From IMG/VR virus record IMGVR_UViG_3300025395_000047, positions 1 to 20,677 of that record: a stretch of 20,677 nucleotides of DNA; one strand, written 5' to 3'. Source of the stretch: a virus. This document shows positions 5,127 to 10,739 of this stretch, in pieces. The notes beneath the pieces are model-generated. The model searched no databases. It was given only the letters and a program-made list of their open reading frames with translations, and was not told the origin of the DNA. The stretch's first letter is position 1, and each line of letters opens with the position of its first letter. The translations under genes and the position numbers were made by a program.

Positions 5127-5311
5127 TTTTCTCTCGCTTTCATCATGGCGTCTGCAAACTCATATGCCGCTTTTGCCGCATCCATTGGATATGCTCTGTT
5201 GTCGGGCATGATTACTGGTAAAGCAAGACCAGCAAACCAGTCTCGCAAATCCATGCCGTTATAACCATCAAATTCTTTATCCCATTTAAATTGAAGTGGA
5301 AATGCTTTCAT
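5123..5311 (-). CDS. Small phage protein, GM-x-LRDWFAG family, 62 aa
   Basis: Begins MKAFPLQFKWDKEFDGY and carries NGMDLRDWFAGLALP and the end AAYEFADAMMKAREK. From memory this is a very common small protein of phages and prophages (GM.LRD.FA..A.......A..AY..ADAML.ARE), function unknown; it is often near recombination or early genes. It is ATGA-coupled on both sides, to ERF upstream and to the CHCC gene downstream. Confidence 0.75.
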   Translation of the reverse strand: MKAFPLQFKWDKEFDGYNGMDLRDWFAGLALPVIMPDNRAYPMDAAKAAYEFADAMMKAREK

Positions 5312-5856
5312 TTGAACTTCGCTTTCATCTCATCTTTGGTTGCAATAATCTTTTTCTGCCATACTGCATCACCTTGAGCTGCTTGGTAAGCGTCTTTGTA
5401 CGCAACCTGTAAATCGTTCACATTGCTCACACTCTTGATGTTGGTAATGTGATCTATCATTACACTCTCATTCACAGTGGTCTTACGCACCGCAGCGTTA
5501 CCATCATCGTCTTCAGGAGCTATCCCACAAGCAGACATTAGCGAATAGCGTCTAGCATAGGTCAGGGCAGACCCAAACCCTTGGGCATCGTGTTTGTTGG
5601 CAGGGATAAATATATCTCCACACTCAAGCATCTCACCACTCTCATGGAGCAATACGGTCTGTACGTTAACTCCAGCATCGTTTGACATTAGTCTTTGAGT
5701 CAAGAAAATACCGTTGTTATTTAACCCATCAATTACCGCCTCAATACACGCAGACAAGTCAGCATAACGTGATTTAAAGTGTGGGTTGGTAGATGTCTTT
5801 AGCGCAGGGCCAAACTCTTTTTGTGCCTTTACCAAGGCCGTTGCTATGTTTTTCAT
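5308..5856 (-). CDS. erf: ERF-family single-strand annealing protein
   Basis: A 182-residue protein of the ERF superfamily (P22 Essential Recombination Function type), which anneals complementary single strands in recombination and circularisation of phage DNA. Visible signature: MKNIATALVKAQKEFG, NPHFKSRYADL (24-34), NGIFLTQRL (48-56), and the core DAQGFGSALTYARRYSL (90-106) followed by GIAPEDDDGN (111-120). The C-terminal ~60 residues are a variable helical tail. Starts with an ATGA overlap. It should work with the YqaJ exonuclease (2893-3522) and perhaps the SSB-like protein (2676-2912) as a phage recombination set. Confidence 0.92.
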   Translation of the reverse strand: MKNIATALVKAQKEFGPALKTSTNPHFKSRYADLSACIEAVIDGLNNNGIFLTQRLMSNDAGVNVQTVLLHESGEMLECGDIFIPANKHDAQGFGSALTYARRYSLMSACGIAPEDDDGNAAVRKTTVNESVMIDHITNIKSVSNVNDLQVAYKDAYQAAQGDAVWQKKIIATKDEMKAKFK

Positions 5857-6056
5857 TCAGTCACCTTCATTAATTGTTCTAAATCAGACAATGTGTCTTT
5901 GAGGATTTCTATTTCTTGAAACGCAGTTCTTAGGTAGCTCTCAAGCATACCAATGCGATAGATGTAGCCCATTCGTCTTGAATAGTCTGTGTCTTCTAGT
6001 GCGTAGTACATCTCTGCCAATTGCTTGGCATTGGCAATACAGTATTCTGCGTTCAT
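5853..6056 (-). CDS. Small helical hypothetical protein, 67 aa
   Basis: Begins MNAEYCIANAKQLAEMYY and ends with a heptad-like helix (YLRTAFQEIEILKDTLSDLEQLMK), likely a coiled coil. The stop overlaps the ERF start as ATGA, and the ATG lies 1 bp after the upstream gene. Function unknown; a role in oligomerisation would be a guess. Confidence 0.65.
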   Translation of the reverse strand: MNAEYCIANAKQLAEMYYALEDTDYSRRMGYIYRIGMLESYLRTAFQEIEILKDTLSDLEQLMKVTE

Positions 6057-6057
6057 G

Positions 6058-6249
6058 TTATCTCCAGAAAAATAAATCTAGAGCTAGAACAAATAGTGCG
6101 GTTGCGTAGATGTAAGGAAGAACAACCTCAGACAATGGTTTTGTCTTAGCGGTCAATATGAACTTGATGAGTTCTTCTTCTTGGGTGATGGTGTGTGGTT
6201 TGCGTGGCTCGTAAAATTTACCGATCACGACTTTGCCTGTGTCAATCAT
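6058..6249 (-). CDS. Small membrane-anchored protein, 63 aa
   Basis: Begins MIDTGKVVIGKFYEPRKP, a soluble N-terminus similar to small phage proteins opening with 'DTGKV.IG..Y.P'. Residues about 43-61 (VVLPYIYATALFVLALDLF) form one hydrophobic helix, ending in WR. With no signal cleavage site it would be a C-terminally anchored inner-membrane protein facing the cytoplasm. AAGGA ten bases upstream supports the start. Function unknown. Confidence 0.65.
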   Translation of the reverse strand: MIDTGKVVIGKFYEPRKPHTITQEEELIKFILTAKTKPLSEVVLPYIYATALFVLALDLFFWR

Positions 6250-6278
6250 AATGTTTCCTTAAAAGTCCCTTGCGGGCG

Positions 6279-6521
6279 TTAATCGTAGTAACTGTCTTCC
6301 TCTAGCTCTGGTTCTCCGATACCATGCTCTCTCTCAACATCCCTAGCAAACTTTCTCCAATCCATCGAATGTCTGTACAAAGAGTATAAACGTTCGTCAG
6401 ATAAAGGCGCTTTGGTCAGTCTGTTAATGATAGCTTGTTTTCGGTTAAGTTCCATCGCATATTCAAAAAGTAATTCTTGAATATTCTTCAACTCAAACTG
6501 GAGGCTTTCAACTTCTGTCAT
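6279..6521 (-). CDS. Small phage protein, 80 aa (early)
   Basis: Begins MTEVESLQFELKNIQELL, a long N-terminal helix, then PLSDERLYSLYR and WRKFARDVEREHGIG, and an acidic tail. The motif 'lsdeR......(D/W)..FAR.iE..HGI' is familiar from many short early phage proteins of unknown function. ATG at 6521 overlaps the stop of the upstream 34-aa gene as ATGA. Confidence 0.7.
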   Translation of the reverse strand: MTEVESLQFELKNIQELLFEYAMELNRKQAIINRLTKAPLSDERLYSLYRHSMDWRKFARDVEREHGIGEPELEEDSYYD

Positions 6522-6622
6522 AGGTCACCTGTAGTCATTAGAGCCTGGTTAATTATGTACAAGGGATAAATCATCCCATGCTTCCAATTACTCAAAATCT
6601 GATTGGCTTCAGTCCTTGACAT
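6518..6622 (-). CDS. Very small phage protein, 34 aa, first gene of leftward operon
   Basis: Begins MSRTEANQILSNWKHGM and ends QALMTTGDL. Short phage proteins with this layout (R.EA..IL.......YP...I..AL..TGDL) are common. A strong ribosome-binding site (AAGGAG six bases before ATG) and the ATGA overlap with the next gene support it. As first gene after the divergent control region it starts the leftward early operon. Confidence 0.7.
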   Translation of the reverse strand: MSRTEANQILSNWKHGMIYPLYIINQALMTTGDL

Positions 6623-6663
6623 TGCGTTCTCCTTTTTGTTAACGCAAGTGAATCTTAAATCAT

Positions 6664-6669
6664 TGTCAA
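6664..6669 (-). promoter_or_regulatory. Possible -35 box of leftward early promoter
   Basis: TTGACA on the minus strand, a perfect -35 match, 42 bases before the start of the 34-aa gene. No good -10 lies 16-18 bases downstream (TGCGTT at 17), so this is tentative. An alternative leftward promoter is TTGTAA (6713-6708) with GGTAAT (6691-6686) overlapping the palindrome. Confidence 0.3.
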
Positions 6670-6674
6670 CATAT

Positions 6675-6703
6675 TTGTATTAGGGATTACCCTAATATTA
6701 AAT
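6675..6703 (+). promoter_or_regulatory. Possible rightward early promoter overlapping operator
   Basis: TTGTAT (6675-6680), a 17-base spacer, then TTAAAT (6698-6703). Each box matches four or five of six consensus bases. The spacer is almost exactly the 20-bp palindrome, so a bound repressor would block polymerase. The first rightward gene starts at 6731. Confidence 0.4.
6678..6697. promoter_or_regulatory. Perfect palindromic operator candidate
   Basis: TATTAGGGATTACCCTAATA: two perfect 8-bp half-sites with a 4-bp spacer, in the only divergent intergenic region of the window (6623-6730). This is the expected place and form for a repressor or activator site that sets leftward against rightward early transcription. 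No second copy was seen. Confidence 0.6.
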
Positions 6704-6730
6704 AAATTTACAACACTTTATGATGGAAAA

Positions 6731-6931
6731 ATGGATTACCCAAAATGCTTTCCCAGTTACGAACACTTTAGGAGTTGGGTAGAACTAGCTCGTTTGGCTC
6801 GTGAAGTTGTCTCACCTTGCGATGATTGCAACGTGAAATATCAATTAAAAATGAAAAAGTTGGATTTGTGCGACAGAGATCGTGTGAAAACAATAATTAT
6901 CCGCACCGCTAAAAAAAAAGCTGATGTATAA
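6731..6931 (+). CDS. Small Cys-containing early protein, 66 aa
   Basis: Begins MDYPKCFPSYEHFRSWV, then ARLAREVVSPCDDCNVKYQLKM and LCDRDRVKTI. C30-x2-C33 and C47 make a partial zinc-binding set, a pattern (SPC.DC...Y...M....CD...V) I associate with short phage proteins of unknown function. First gene of the rightward cassette, just after the palindrome; the ribosome-binding site is weak. A run of nine A (6911-6919) lies near the end. DNA binding or regulation is possible but unproven. Confidence 0.65.
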   Translation: MDYPKCFPSYEHFRSWVELARLAREVVSPCDDCNVKYQLKMKKLDLCDRDRVKTIIIRTAKKKADV

Positions 6932-6938
6932 TCCAAAC

Positions 6939-7322
6939 CGTCTGAGTGGCATCGGACGTAGACGCTAATGATAAAACCCCATAGTTTTCTGTGTGGTCTT
7001 GCTAGACAGCAAGCGGAACTTTTGATTAGCGTCATACGTTTTGCTGTTGCTCTCGCCAAGAGCCAAGACCACAGAGTGAATTATGGGGTTTTTGCTTTTG
7101 GACTACACAATGCGGTACGTCGGTGGTTGTGTACGAGATACCCTGAAACACGAGCAAACCAGATCAGGGAACGTGGGCGAATTGCTAGAGCGTGGTGGTT
7201 GAAAATAGTCTGGCATAGTGCAATGCGATGACGTGGCTCCGAAAAGCACCCATCAAGGCATAGAGCGAAACTCGTTTTGGTACGGTTAGGCTATGCTTTG
7301 CTCAAACGTTCACCAAAAAGCA
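6939..7322 (+). ncRNA. Candidate large structured RNA, two domains with pseudoknot
   Basis: The 419-bp gap 6932-7350 holds no convincing gene but folds densely. Hairpin 6939-6945/6952-6958. Domain I: long stem 6973-7001/7064-7092 (27 of 29 positions pair), inner stems 7005-7012/7041-7048 and 7049-7053/7059-7063, and GACGCTAAT (6961-6969) pairing perfectly with the inner loop ATTAGCGTC (7025-7033) as a pseudoknot; TTTTT follows. Domain II: closing stem 7093-7101/7313-7322 (one bulge) around 7104-7110/7127-7133, 7141-7146/7164-7169, 7233-7238/7245-7249 and 7254-7263/7291-7300. At least five pairs are G-U on the plus strand and would be A-C mismatches on the minus strand, so the RNA is most likely plus-sense. 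It resembles no class I can name; a replication-origin structure is the main alternative. Confidence 0.55.
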
Positions 7323-7326
7323 CCAT

Positions 7327-7335
7327 TGTGGATAA
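7327..7335 (-). promoter_or_regulatory. Consensus DnaA-box-like 9-mer
   Basis: TGTGGATAA, a perfect complement of the DnaA box TTATCCACA, lies between the structured region and the gene before the replication-type protein. One box is weak evidence for an origin, and the same 9-mer occurs by chance inside genes of this window (for example 42-50). Confidence 0.3.
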
Positions 7336-7350
7336 CTTTAAGGACTAATT

Positions 7351-7539
7351 ATGAGGTTATGTAGTTGTGGAGGAATTGTCAAACAACATGAAGTCAAAGC
7401 AGGACAAGTTTGGAATTGTGAAAGTTGTGGCAAGTATGAAGTCATTAAGGAAAAAGAATGTTATTTGAATCAGGATTTGATAGATTTTGGAACGCTTGGC
7501 CTAAGTCACCTAGAAAAGGGGGCAAATCAAAATGCCTAG
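7351..7539 (+). CDS. Small zinc-ribbon protein
   Basis: A 62-residue protein beginning MRLCSCGGIVKQHEV. C4-x-C6-GG and C23-x2-C26-G (NCESCGKYE) form a classic zinc ribbon; short phage proteins with 'C.CGG.v..H......W.C..CG.YE' are familiar. AAGGA lies upstream of the ATG. The last ~27 residues (from about Glu36) are read over the start of the next gene (82-bp overlap), so that part may be non-functional or the overlap may be real. Probably nucleic-acid or protein binding; function unknown. Confidence 0.65.
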   Translation: MRLCSCGGIVKQHEVKAGQVWNCESCGKYEVIKEKECYLNQDLIDFGTLGLSHLEKGANQNA

Positions 7540-7823
7540 CGATCTGGGCTAAAAGCTATTGTGAGTCGTGTTGCGATCAGATCATCAAGCACGTTGAGTG
7601 GATGAAAACAACCGATCAATGGCGCAAGGATAACGGTGCGTTTATACCTGCTCCAAGCGTTTATTTGAACCAACAACGATGGGATGGTGCAGAAGTTCCT
7701 GAAATCGCCCCAAAAGTCCCAGAAAACACCTTCTTAAAGGCTTTAGAGGAGCACTCCAAACAAGTTGTGCCTATGCCTGAAGAAATCAAAGCTAAATTAC
7801 AAGCATTAAGGATGGGTAAATGA
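7458..7823 (+). CDS. Replication-protein C-terminal-type phage protein
   Basis: A 121-residue protein. FDRFWNAWPKSPRKGGKSKCLAIW, then IIKHVEWMKTTDQW and the signature GAFIPAPSVYLNQQRWDGAE match the C-terminal module found in many phage replication initiators/helicase loaders (F..FW..YPRK..K..A..AW..........G.FIP.P..WLNQ.RWED). Here the module stands alone, without the usual N-terminal winged helix, so it may be a small helicase-loader-like protein or a relic. The start at 7458 has AAGGA eight bases upstream. Its stop overlaps the methyltransferase start as ATGA. Confidence 0.7.
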   Translation: MLFESGFDRFWNAWPKSPRKGGKSKCLAIWAKSYCESCCDQIIKHVEWMKTTDQWRKDNGAFIPAPSVYLNQQRWDGAEVPEIAPKVPENTFLKALEEHSKQVVPMPEEIKAKLQALRMGK

Positions 7824-8560
7824 ATGAGTTGGCTCTTTTCGCAGGCGCTGGTGGAGGAATACTTGGGGGACATTTGCTCGGATGGCGAACAGTCTGTGCA
7901 GTCGAATGGGAAGCCTATCCAGGAAGCGTATTGTGCGCCCGACAAAATGACGGTCTTCTCCCGCCTTTCCCGATTTGGGATGACGTTAAAACCTTTGACG
8001 GAAGACCGTGGAGAGGAATTGTTGACGTTGTTTCGGGAGGATTTCCATGCCAAGACATCTCAGCAGCAGGAAAAGGCGCAGGAATTGACGGAGAACGATC
8101 AGGAATGTGGGGACAAATGGCTCGCATCATTCACGAGGTACGACCAAAGCACGTCTTTGTGGAAAACTCACCAATGCTCACTTCTAGGGGGCTTGGACGA
8201 GTTCTTGGAGACTTGGCCTCAATGGGGTTTAATGCGAGATGGGGAGTGTTGGGAGCAGGTGACATTGGAGCGCCACATCAGAGAGATAGAATTTGGATTG
8301 TCGCAAAAGAAGTGGCCCACACCAGTTTGCCAGGATTCAAGACACGCAATCAGCAGACATCTAGACCCGACCAACCAACATTGGAAAAGCAATCTTGGAG
8401 AAGTGGTGATGAGCTTAGAGCCAACTACGGATGGCCGGTTGAACCCAACGTGGGTCGAGTGGTTAATGGGATGGCCTCTAGAGTGGACAGACTTAAAGCC
8501 ATTGGCAATGGACAAGTTCCTAGAGTGGCAGCAGTTGCATGGAATATACTCTCAGAATGA
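7820..8560 (+). CDS. DNA cytosine-5 methyltransferase (orphan, phage)
   Basis: A 246-residue C5 methyltransferase that transfers a methyl group from S-adenosylmethionine to cytosine in DNA. Motif I is LALFAGAGGGILGG (4-17), motif IV GGFPCQDIS (73-81, catalytic Cys77), motif VI VENSP (114-118), motif VIII GAPHQRDRIWIVA (150-162) and motif X RLKAIGNGQVPRVAA (224-238). The target-recognition region (~165-215) is short, so this is a minimal enzyme, close to family members I know from phages. No restriction partner is nearby; it probably protects phage DNA or marks its own sites. ATGA overlap with the previous gene. The same DNA also carries a second long frame (7824-8567). Confidence 0.93.
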   Translation: MNELALFAGAGGGILGGHLLGWRTVCAVEWEAYPGSVLCARQNDGLLPPFPIWDDVKTFDGRPWRGIVDVVSGGFPCQDISAAGKGAGIDGERSGMWGQMARIIHEVRPKHVFVENSPMLTSRGLGRVLGDLASMGFNARWGVLGAGDIGAPHQRDRIWIVAKEVAHTSLPGFKTRNQQTSRPDQPTLEKQSWRSGDELRANYGWPVEPNVGRVVNGMASRVDRLKAIGNGQVPRVAAVAWNILSE

Positions 8561-8567
8561 TGTTTGA
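7824..8567 (+). CDS. Overprinted ORF in +1 frame of the methyltransferase gene
   Basis: An open frame of 247 codons, starting 4 bases after the methyltransferase start and ending 7 bases after its stop. Its product has features I associate with separate phage proteins near or derived from C5 methyltransferases: GEELLTLFREDFHAKTS (63-79), EKAQELTEN (83-91), SLWKTHQCSLLGGL (111-124), WPTPVCQDS (164-172) and LNPTWVEWLMGWPLEWTDL (206-224), the last typical of target-recognition ends of this enzyme group. A random frame of this length with such matches is unlikely. It could be a real second protein, a remnant of a frame switch in the enzyme, or a frame kept open by the codon use of the first. Translation could begin at the tandem ATGs after AAGGATGGG. 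Confidence 0.5.
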   Translation: MSWLFSQALVEEYLGDICSDGEQSVQSNGKPIQEAYCAPDKMTVFSRLSRFGMTLKPLTEDRGEELLTLFREDFHAKTSQQQEKAQELTENDQECGDKWLASFTRYDQSTSLWKTHQCSLLGGLDEFLETWPQWGLMRDGECWEQVTLERHIREIEFGLSQKKWPTPVCQDSRHAISRHLDPTNQHWKSNLGEVVMSLEPTTDGRLNPTWVEWLMGWPLEWTDLKPLAMDKFLEWQQLHGIYSQNDV

Positions 8568-8757
8568 AATTGAGCAATTTATTGACCATTACGCACGTCT
8601 AGCCATGATGCCAGGTTGGATTGACCACGCACGATACCAAGTTGGGATCATGGAGAAAGACCCAACAGGTCTATTTACAGGGTTAGGTAAGGCCATTGCA
8701 GCGAGAATTAAGGAATTAGAAAATGAGAGCAGCACGAGTGGATCAGAATCACGTTGA
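8557..8757 (+). CDS. Small phage protein, 66 aa
   Basis: Begins MMFEIEQFIDHYARLAMMPGW (or one Met later) and carries HARYQVGIMEKDPTGLFTGLG followed by a basic helix and a Ser-rich tail. A similar pattern (LA..PGW...A...V..ME.DP.G.F.G....I..RI) occurs in small early phage proteins of unknown function. The ATG overlaps the methyltransferase stop as ATGA; an ATG at 8539 exists further upstream but overlaps more. It overlaps the following nuclease by 35 bp. Confidence 0.7.
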   Translation: MMFEIEQFIDHYARLAMMPGWIDHARYQVGIMEKDPTGLFTGLGKAIAARIKELENESSTSGSESR

Positions 8758-9001
8758 AATCGTTAAAGCTCTGAGAGATCACGGTGCTTTTGTGGTTTCC
8801 CTAGCAACTGTGGGTAAAGGTGTTCCTGATCTGCTTGTTGGCTATAAGAGACATACCATCTTGATGGAAGTCAAGTTTGGCAAAAACAACCTTACTGAAG
8901 ACCAAATTACATTCCACGGAAAATGGCCTGGGGGAACGTTGGCTATTGTGACCGACATTGAGTCAGCCATTAGGGTGCTTAAACTTGTGGATGCGCTATG
9001 A
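8723..9001 (+). CDS. VRR-NUC domain nuclease
   Basis: A 92-residue stand-alone VRR-NUC protein of the PD-(D/E)xK superfamily, a group with structure-specific or Holliday-junction-type nuclease activity in phages. Visible: GVPDLLVGY (33-41, Asp36), ILMEVKFG (46-53, Glu49 and Lys51) and LTEDQ (57-61, Gln61), which is the normal catalytic set; the N-terminal helix DQNHVEIVKALRDHGAFV fits the family. Length is normal for the single-domain phage form. AAGGA eight bases upstream. It probably acts in processing recombination or replication intermediates alongside the Ref-like nuclease downstream. Confidence 0.88.
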   Translation: MRAARVDQNHVEIVKALRDHGAFVVSLATVGKGVPDLLVGYKRHTILMEVKFGKNNLTEDQITFHGKWPGGTLAIVTDIESAIRVLKLVDAL

Positions 9002-9327
9002 ACCCTGAAAAACACGCAGAATTTATAGCCCTAAACGCTAGTGTGTACGCAAGTGCTAAATCTAGACGGATAGGCGCTGAGATGAAATTAAAGACCATCA
9101 AAGCCCATGCGATGCGTGATGCGTTGGAAAATGGCTACACCCAAGTTTCTGCCCAAGAACGTGAGGCTTACGCTAGTGAGTTGTACGCTCAGACCATAAA
9201 CGAGCTTGTAGACGCTGTAAAGGTCGAGGAAACGCTTAAATACGAACTTGAGGCCTCTAGGTTATCCATTGATATATTTCGCACCAGAGAGGCTTCTGAG
9301 AGGCTTGGAATCCGTTCCCATGAATAG
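8998..9327 (+). CDS. Hypothetical early protein, 109 aa
   Basis: Begins MNPEKHAEFIALNASVYAS. Almost wholly helical, with many Ala, Glu and Lys: AEMKLKTIKAHAMRDALENG, then AQEREAYASELYAQTINELV, and an end with EASRLSIDIFRTREASERLG. A related layout (basic helix, 'REAYAS..Y', terminal R-T-x-EAS) occurs in phage genes lying between nuclease genes, function unknown. ATGA overlap with the VRR-NUC gene and 8-bp overlap with the Ref-like gene place it in a recombination/nuclease group. Confidence 0.7.
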   Translation: MNPEKHAEFIALNASVYASAKSRRIGAEMKLKTIKAHAMRDALENGYTQVSAQEREAYASELYAQTINELVDAVKVEETLKYELEASRLSIDIFRTREASERLGIRSHE

Positions 9328-9586
9328 CAAGCTCACTAAGCGTGAACGTGAGCACTTAGGTAGGGTTAAAGAGCTACCTTGCTCGGTCTGTGATGCAAGT
9401 GGCCCATCGGATGCCCACCATATAAAACAAGGCTTGACCTATACCTGTGTTGCGTTATGTAAAGACTGCCACCAAGGGCCAATCATGGGATGGCATGGTC
9501 AGAAACGTATGTGGGCTATCCAAAAGATGGAAGAATTGAATGCCCTAAACGTTACGATTGACCGATTACTTTCTCATGTTAGGTAA
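9320..9586 (+). CDS. Ref-like HNH nuclease (RecA-dependent nuclease family)
   Basis: An 88-residue protein: LPCSVCDASGPSDAHHIKQG (19-38) then ALCKDCHQG (45-53) and GWHGQKRMWAIQKMEELNALN. The order C21-x2-C24, HH (33-34), C47-x2-C50-H51 is a zinc-supported HNH (beta-beta-alpha metal) site. The pattern matches phage proteins related to P1 Ref ('recombination enhancement, RecA-dependent nuclease'), which cut DNA at RecA filaments. The real start is MNSKLTKRE at 9320, overlapping the upstream stop; the longer frame from 9248 is inside the neighbouring gene. Its last 21 bp overlap the convergent minus-strand gene. Confidence 0.8.
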   Translation: MNSKLTKREREHLGRVKELPCSVCDASGPSDAHHIKQGLTYTCVALCKDCHQGPIMGWHGQKRMWAIQKMEELNALNVTIDRLLSHVR

Positions 9587-9787
9587 TGGGGCTTGGGTTT
9601 GACCGTGAACTGTTGCACTAGGTGAGTGCATTGGATGTGCGTGAGTCATGTCTGTCTTCTCATGGGCACGCAATTCTTTTTCAAGCGCCATGATTTTTTC
9701 ACGTTCCTTTTTGTGCTCACGAATAACTTCGTAAACTTCACCTTTAGTGGGTTTATTTTTAGTTTGGGTAATCTTAAAGTTTGTCAT
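9566..9787 (-). CDS. Small hypothetical protein, 73 aa
   Basis: Begins MTNFKITQTKNKPTKGEV, then a charged helix (YEVIREHKKEREKIMALEKEL) suited to a coiled coil, and a His/Met/Pro-rich flexible tail. AAGG lies nine bases before the ATG, 1 bp after the phosphoesterase stop. The last 21 bp overlap the end of the plus-strand nuclease gene tail to tail. Function unknown. Confidence 0.6.
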   Translation of the reverse strand: MTNFKITQTKNKPTKGEVYEVIREHKKEREKIMALEKELRAHEKTDMTHAHPMHSPSATVHGQTQAPLPNMRK

Positions 9788-9788
9788 G

Positions 9789-10739
9789 TTAGACCTTTAT
9801 AACTTGTCCTCTGAACTCGATGTGGTCTTTATCGTACACTTTTACCACTTCAGGCCACAATAATACACCTTTGTGAAACGTAAGTATAGCAAAACCCGAC
9901 CTCCAATTGGTCGGTGCGTGCTCTAGGTAATTCTCAAACTGTGGGCCTGTAGGCTCTGCTAACGTCCCTGTATCCACACCGTATCGTGTACCGTTATAGT
10001 CATCGTATGGGGTTACTTTGAGGCTATGTAGATGCCCTGTAACCATAGAAACACCAGAATTAAGGGTATTGGCATGAGTAGCGTGTGTGCCACCTTTCCA
10101 ACGATGTTTCACGATTACGGTTTCATTTAGCCAAACCGACCAACATGGATGCCAAGCAGGGAAGTGGTCTTTTAAGCTAAACCCTTTAATGTGCTCATAT
10201 TGAGGCGCATTAGCAGCTAATTTATTCTCAAATCTAGCGTCATGGTTGCCCAAAGGCCACATCAACTTAACATTTTTGTTAACCCTTTTGGCTTCGTCTT
10301 CTATTTCACCAAGAGCTATCTCGCACGTTTTAACCTCGTCAACGAGAGATGGTGTTTTATCCCACCCAATTCTAGGAAAGCGACTGATACTAGCTCCATC
10401 AAATGCGTCACCATTGTTAATGACTGCTTTGACATTTTCCATATTCTTGATGGCCCAAATCAATCCATCATAGGCAGTTGTACGGATGCCAGGCCAAAAG
10501 TGTGCATCAGAGAAAACAATGACTGTGCCGTTCAATATGCCTAAATCAAGTCTAGGAGGCTTTGGCTCAACCCTATTCTTAGCCTCTACGGTTTCTAACT
10601 GAATCTCATATCGGCCCTCTAGAGCGTTTCTACGAGCGTATATTGCCCTTTCAGACATACCAAGCTCAGAAGCCATTACGCTAGGGCTTTTGTACAACTG
10701 AAACAACATGATAAATTCTTCGTCAGAATAGTATTTCAC
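9789..10739 (-). CDS. Calcineurin-like metallophosphoesterase with N-terminal HTH
   Basis: A 316-residue protein. Residues ~1-55 hold a helix-turn-helix-like part (SPSVMASELGMSERAIYARR). From ~70 comes a calcineurin-type metallophosphoesterase: SDAH (77-80), GDAFDG (110-115), GNHD (164-167), a His in KHRWKGGTH (~211-219) and GHLH (235-238); these bind two metal ions and hydrolyse phosphate esters. Phage members are known, but the substrate (DNA ends, nucleotides or cyclic nucleotides) cannot be read from sequence. I chose GTG at 10739, with GGAG nine bases before and a GTGA overlap with the GNAT stop; a TTG five codons upstream is the alternative. Confidence 0.85.
   Translation of the reverse strand: MKYYSDEEFIMLFQLYKSPSVMASELGMSERAIYARRNALEGRYEIQLETVEAKNRVEPKPPRLDLGILNGTVIVFSDAHFWPGIRTTAYDGLIWAIKNMENVKAVINNGDAFDGASISRFPRIGWDKTPSLVDEVKTCEIALGEIEDEAKRVNKNVKLMWPLGNHDARFENKLAANAPQYEHIKGFSLKDHFPAWHPCWSVWLNETVIVKHRWKGGTHATHANTLNSGVSMVTGHLHSLKVTPYDDYNGTRYGVDTGTLAEPTGPQFENYLEHAPTNWRSGFAILTFHKGVLLWPEVVKVYDKDHIEFRGQVIKV

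Noticed and set aside
6968-7231. An 87-codon open frame across the structured region, plus strand
   Set aside because: No ribosome-binding site, no recognisable protein pattern, and it runs through the paired stems; explained better as chance in a structured non-coding region.
7172-7260. tRNA-like string (AATTGCTAGAGC, TTGAAAA loop)
   Set aside because: The D- and anticodon-stem partners do not pair and there is no matching T-loop, so it is not a tRNA.
7094-7325. tmRNA or RNase P RNA idea, from closing stem plus ACCA end
   Set aside because: No T-arm, no tag-coding segment with stop, and none of the conserved RNase P strings could be found.
10242-10544. Plus-strand open frames opposite the phosphoesterase
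   Set aside because: Shadows of a strongly conserved minus-strand enzyme; no start signals.
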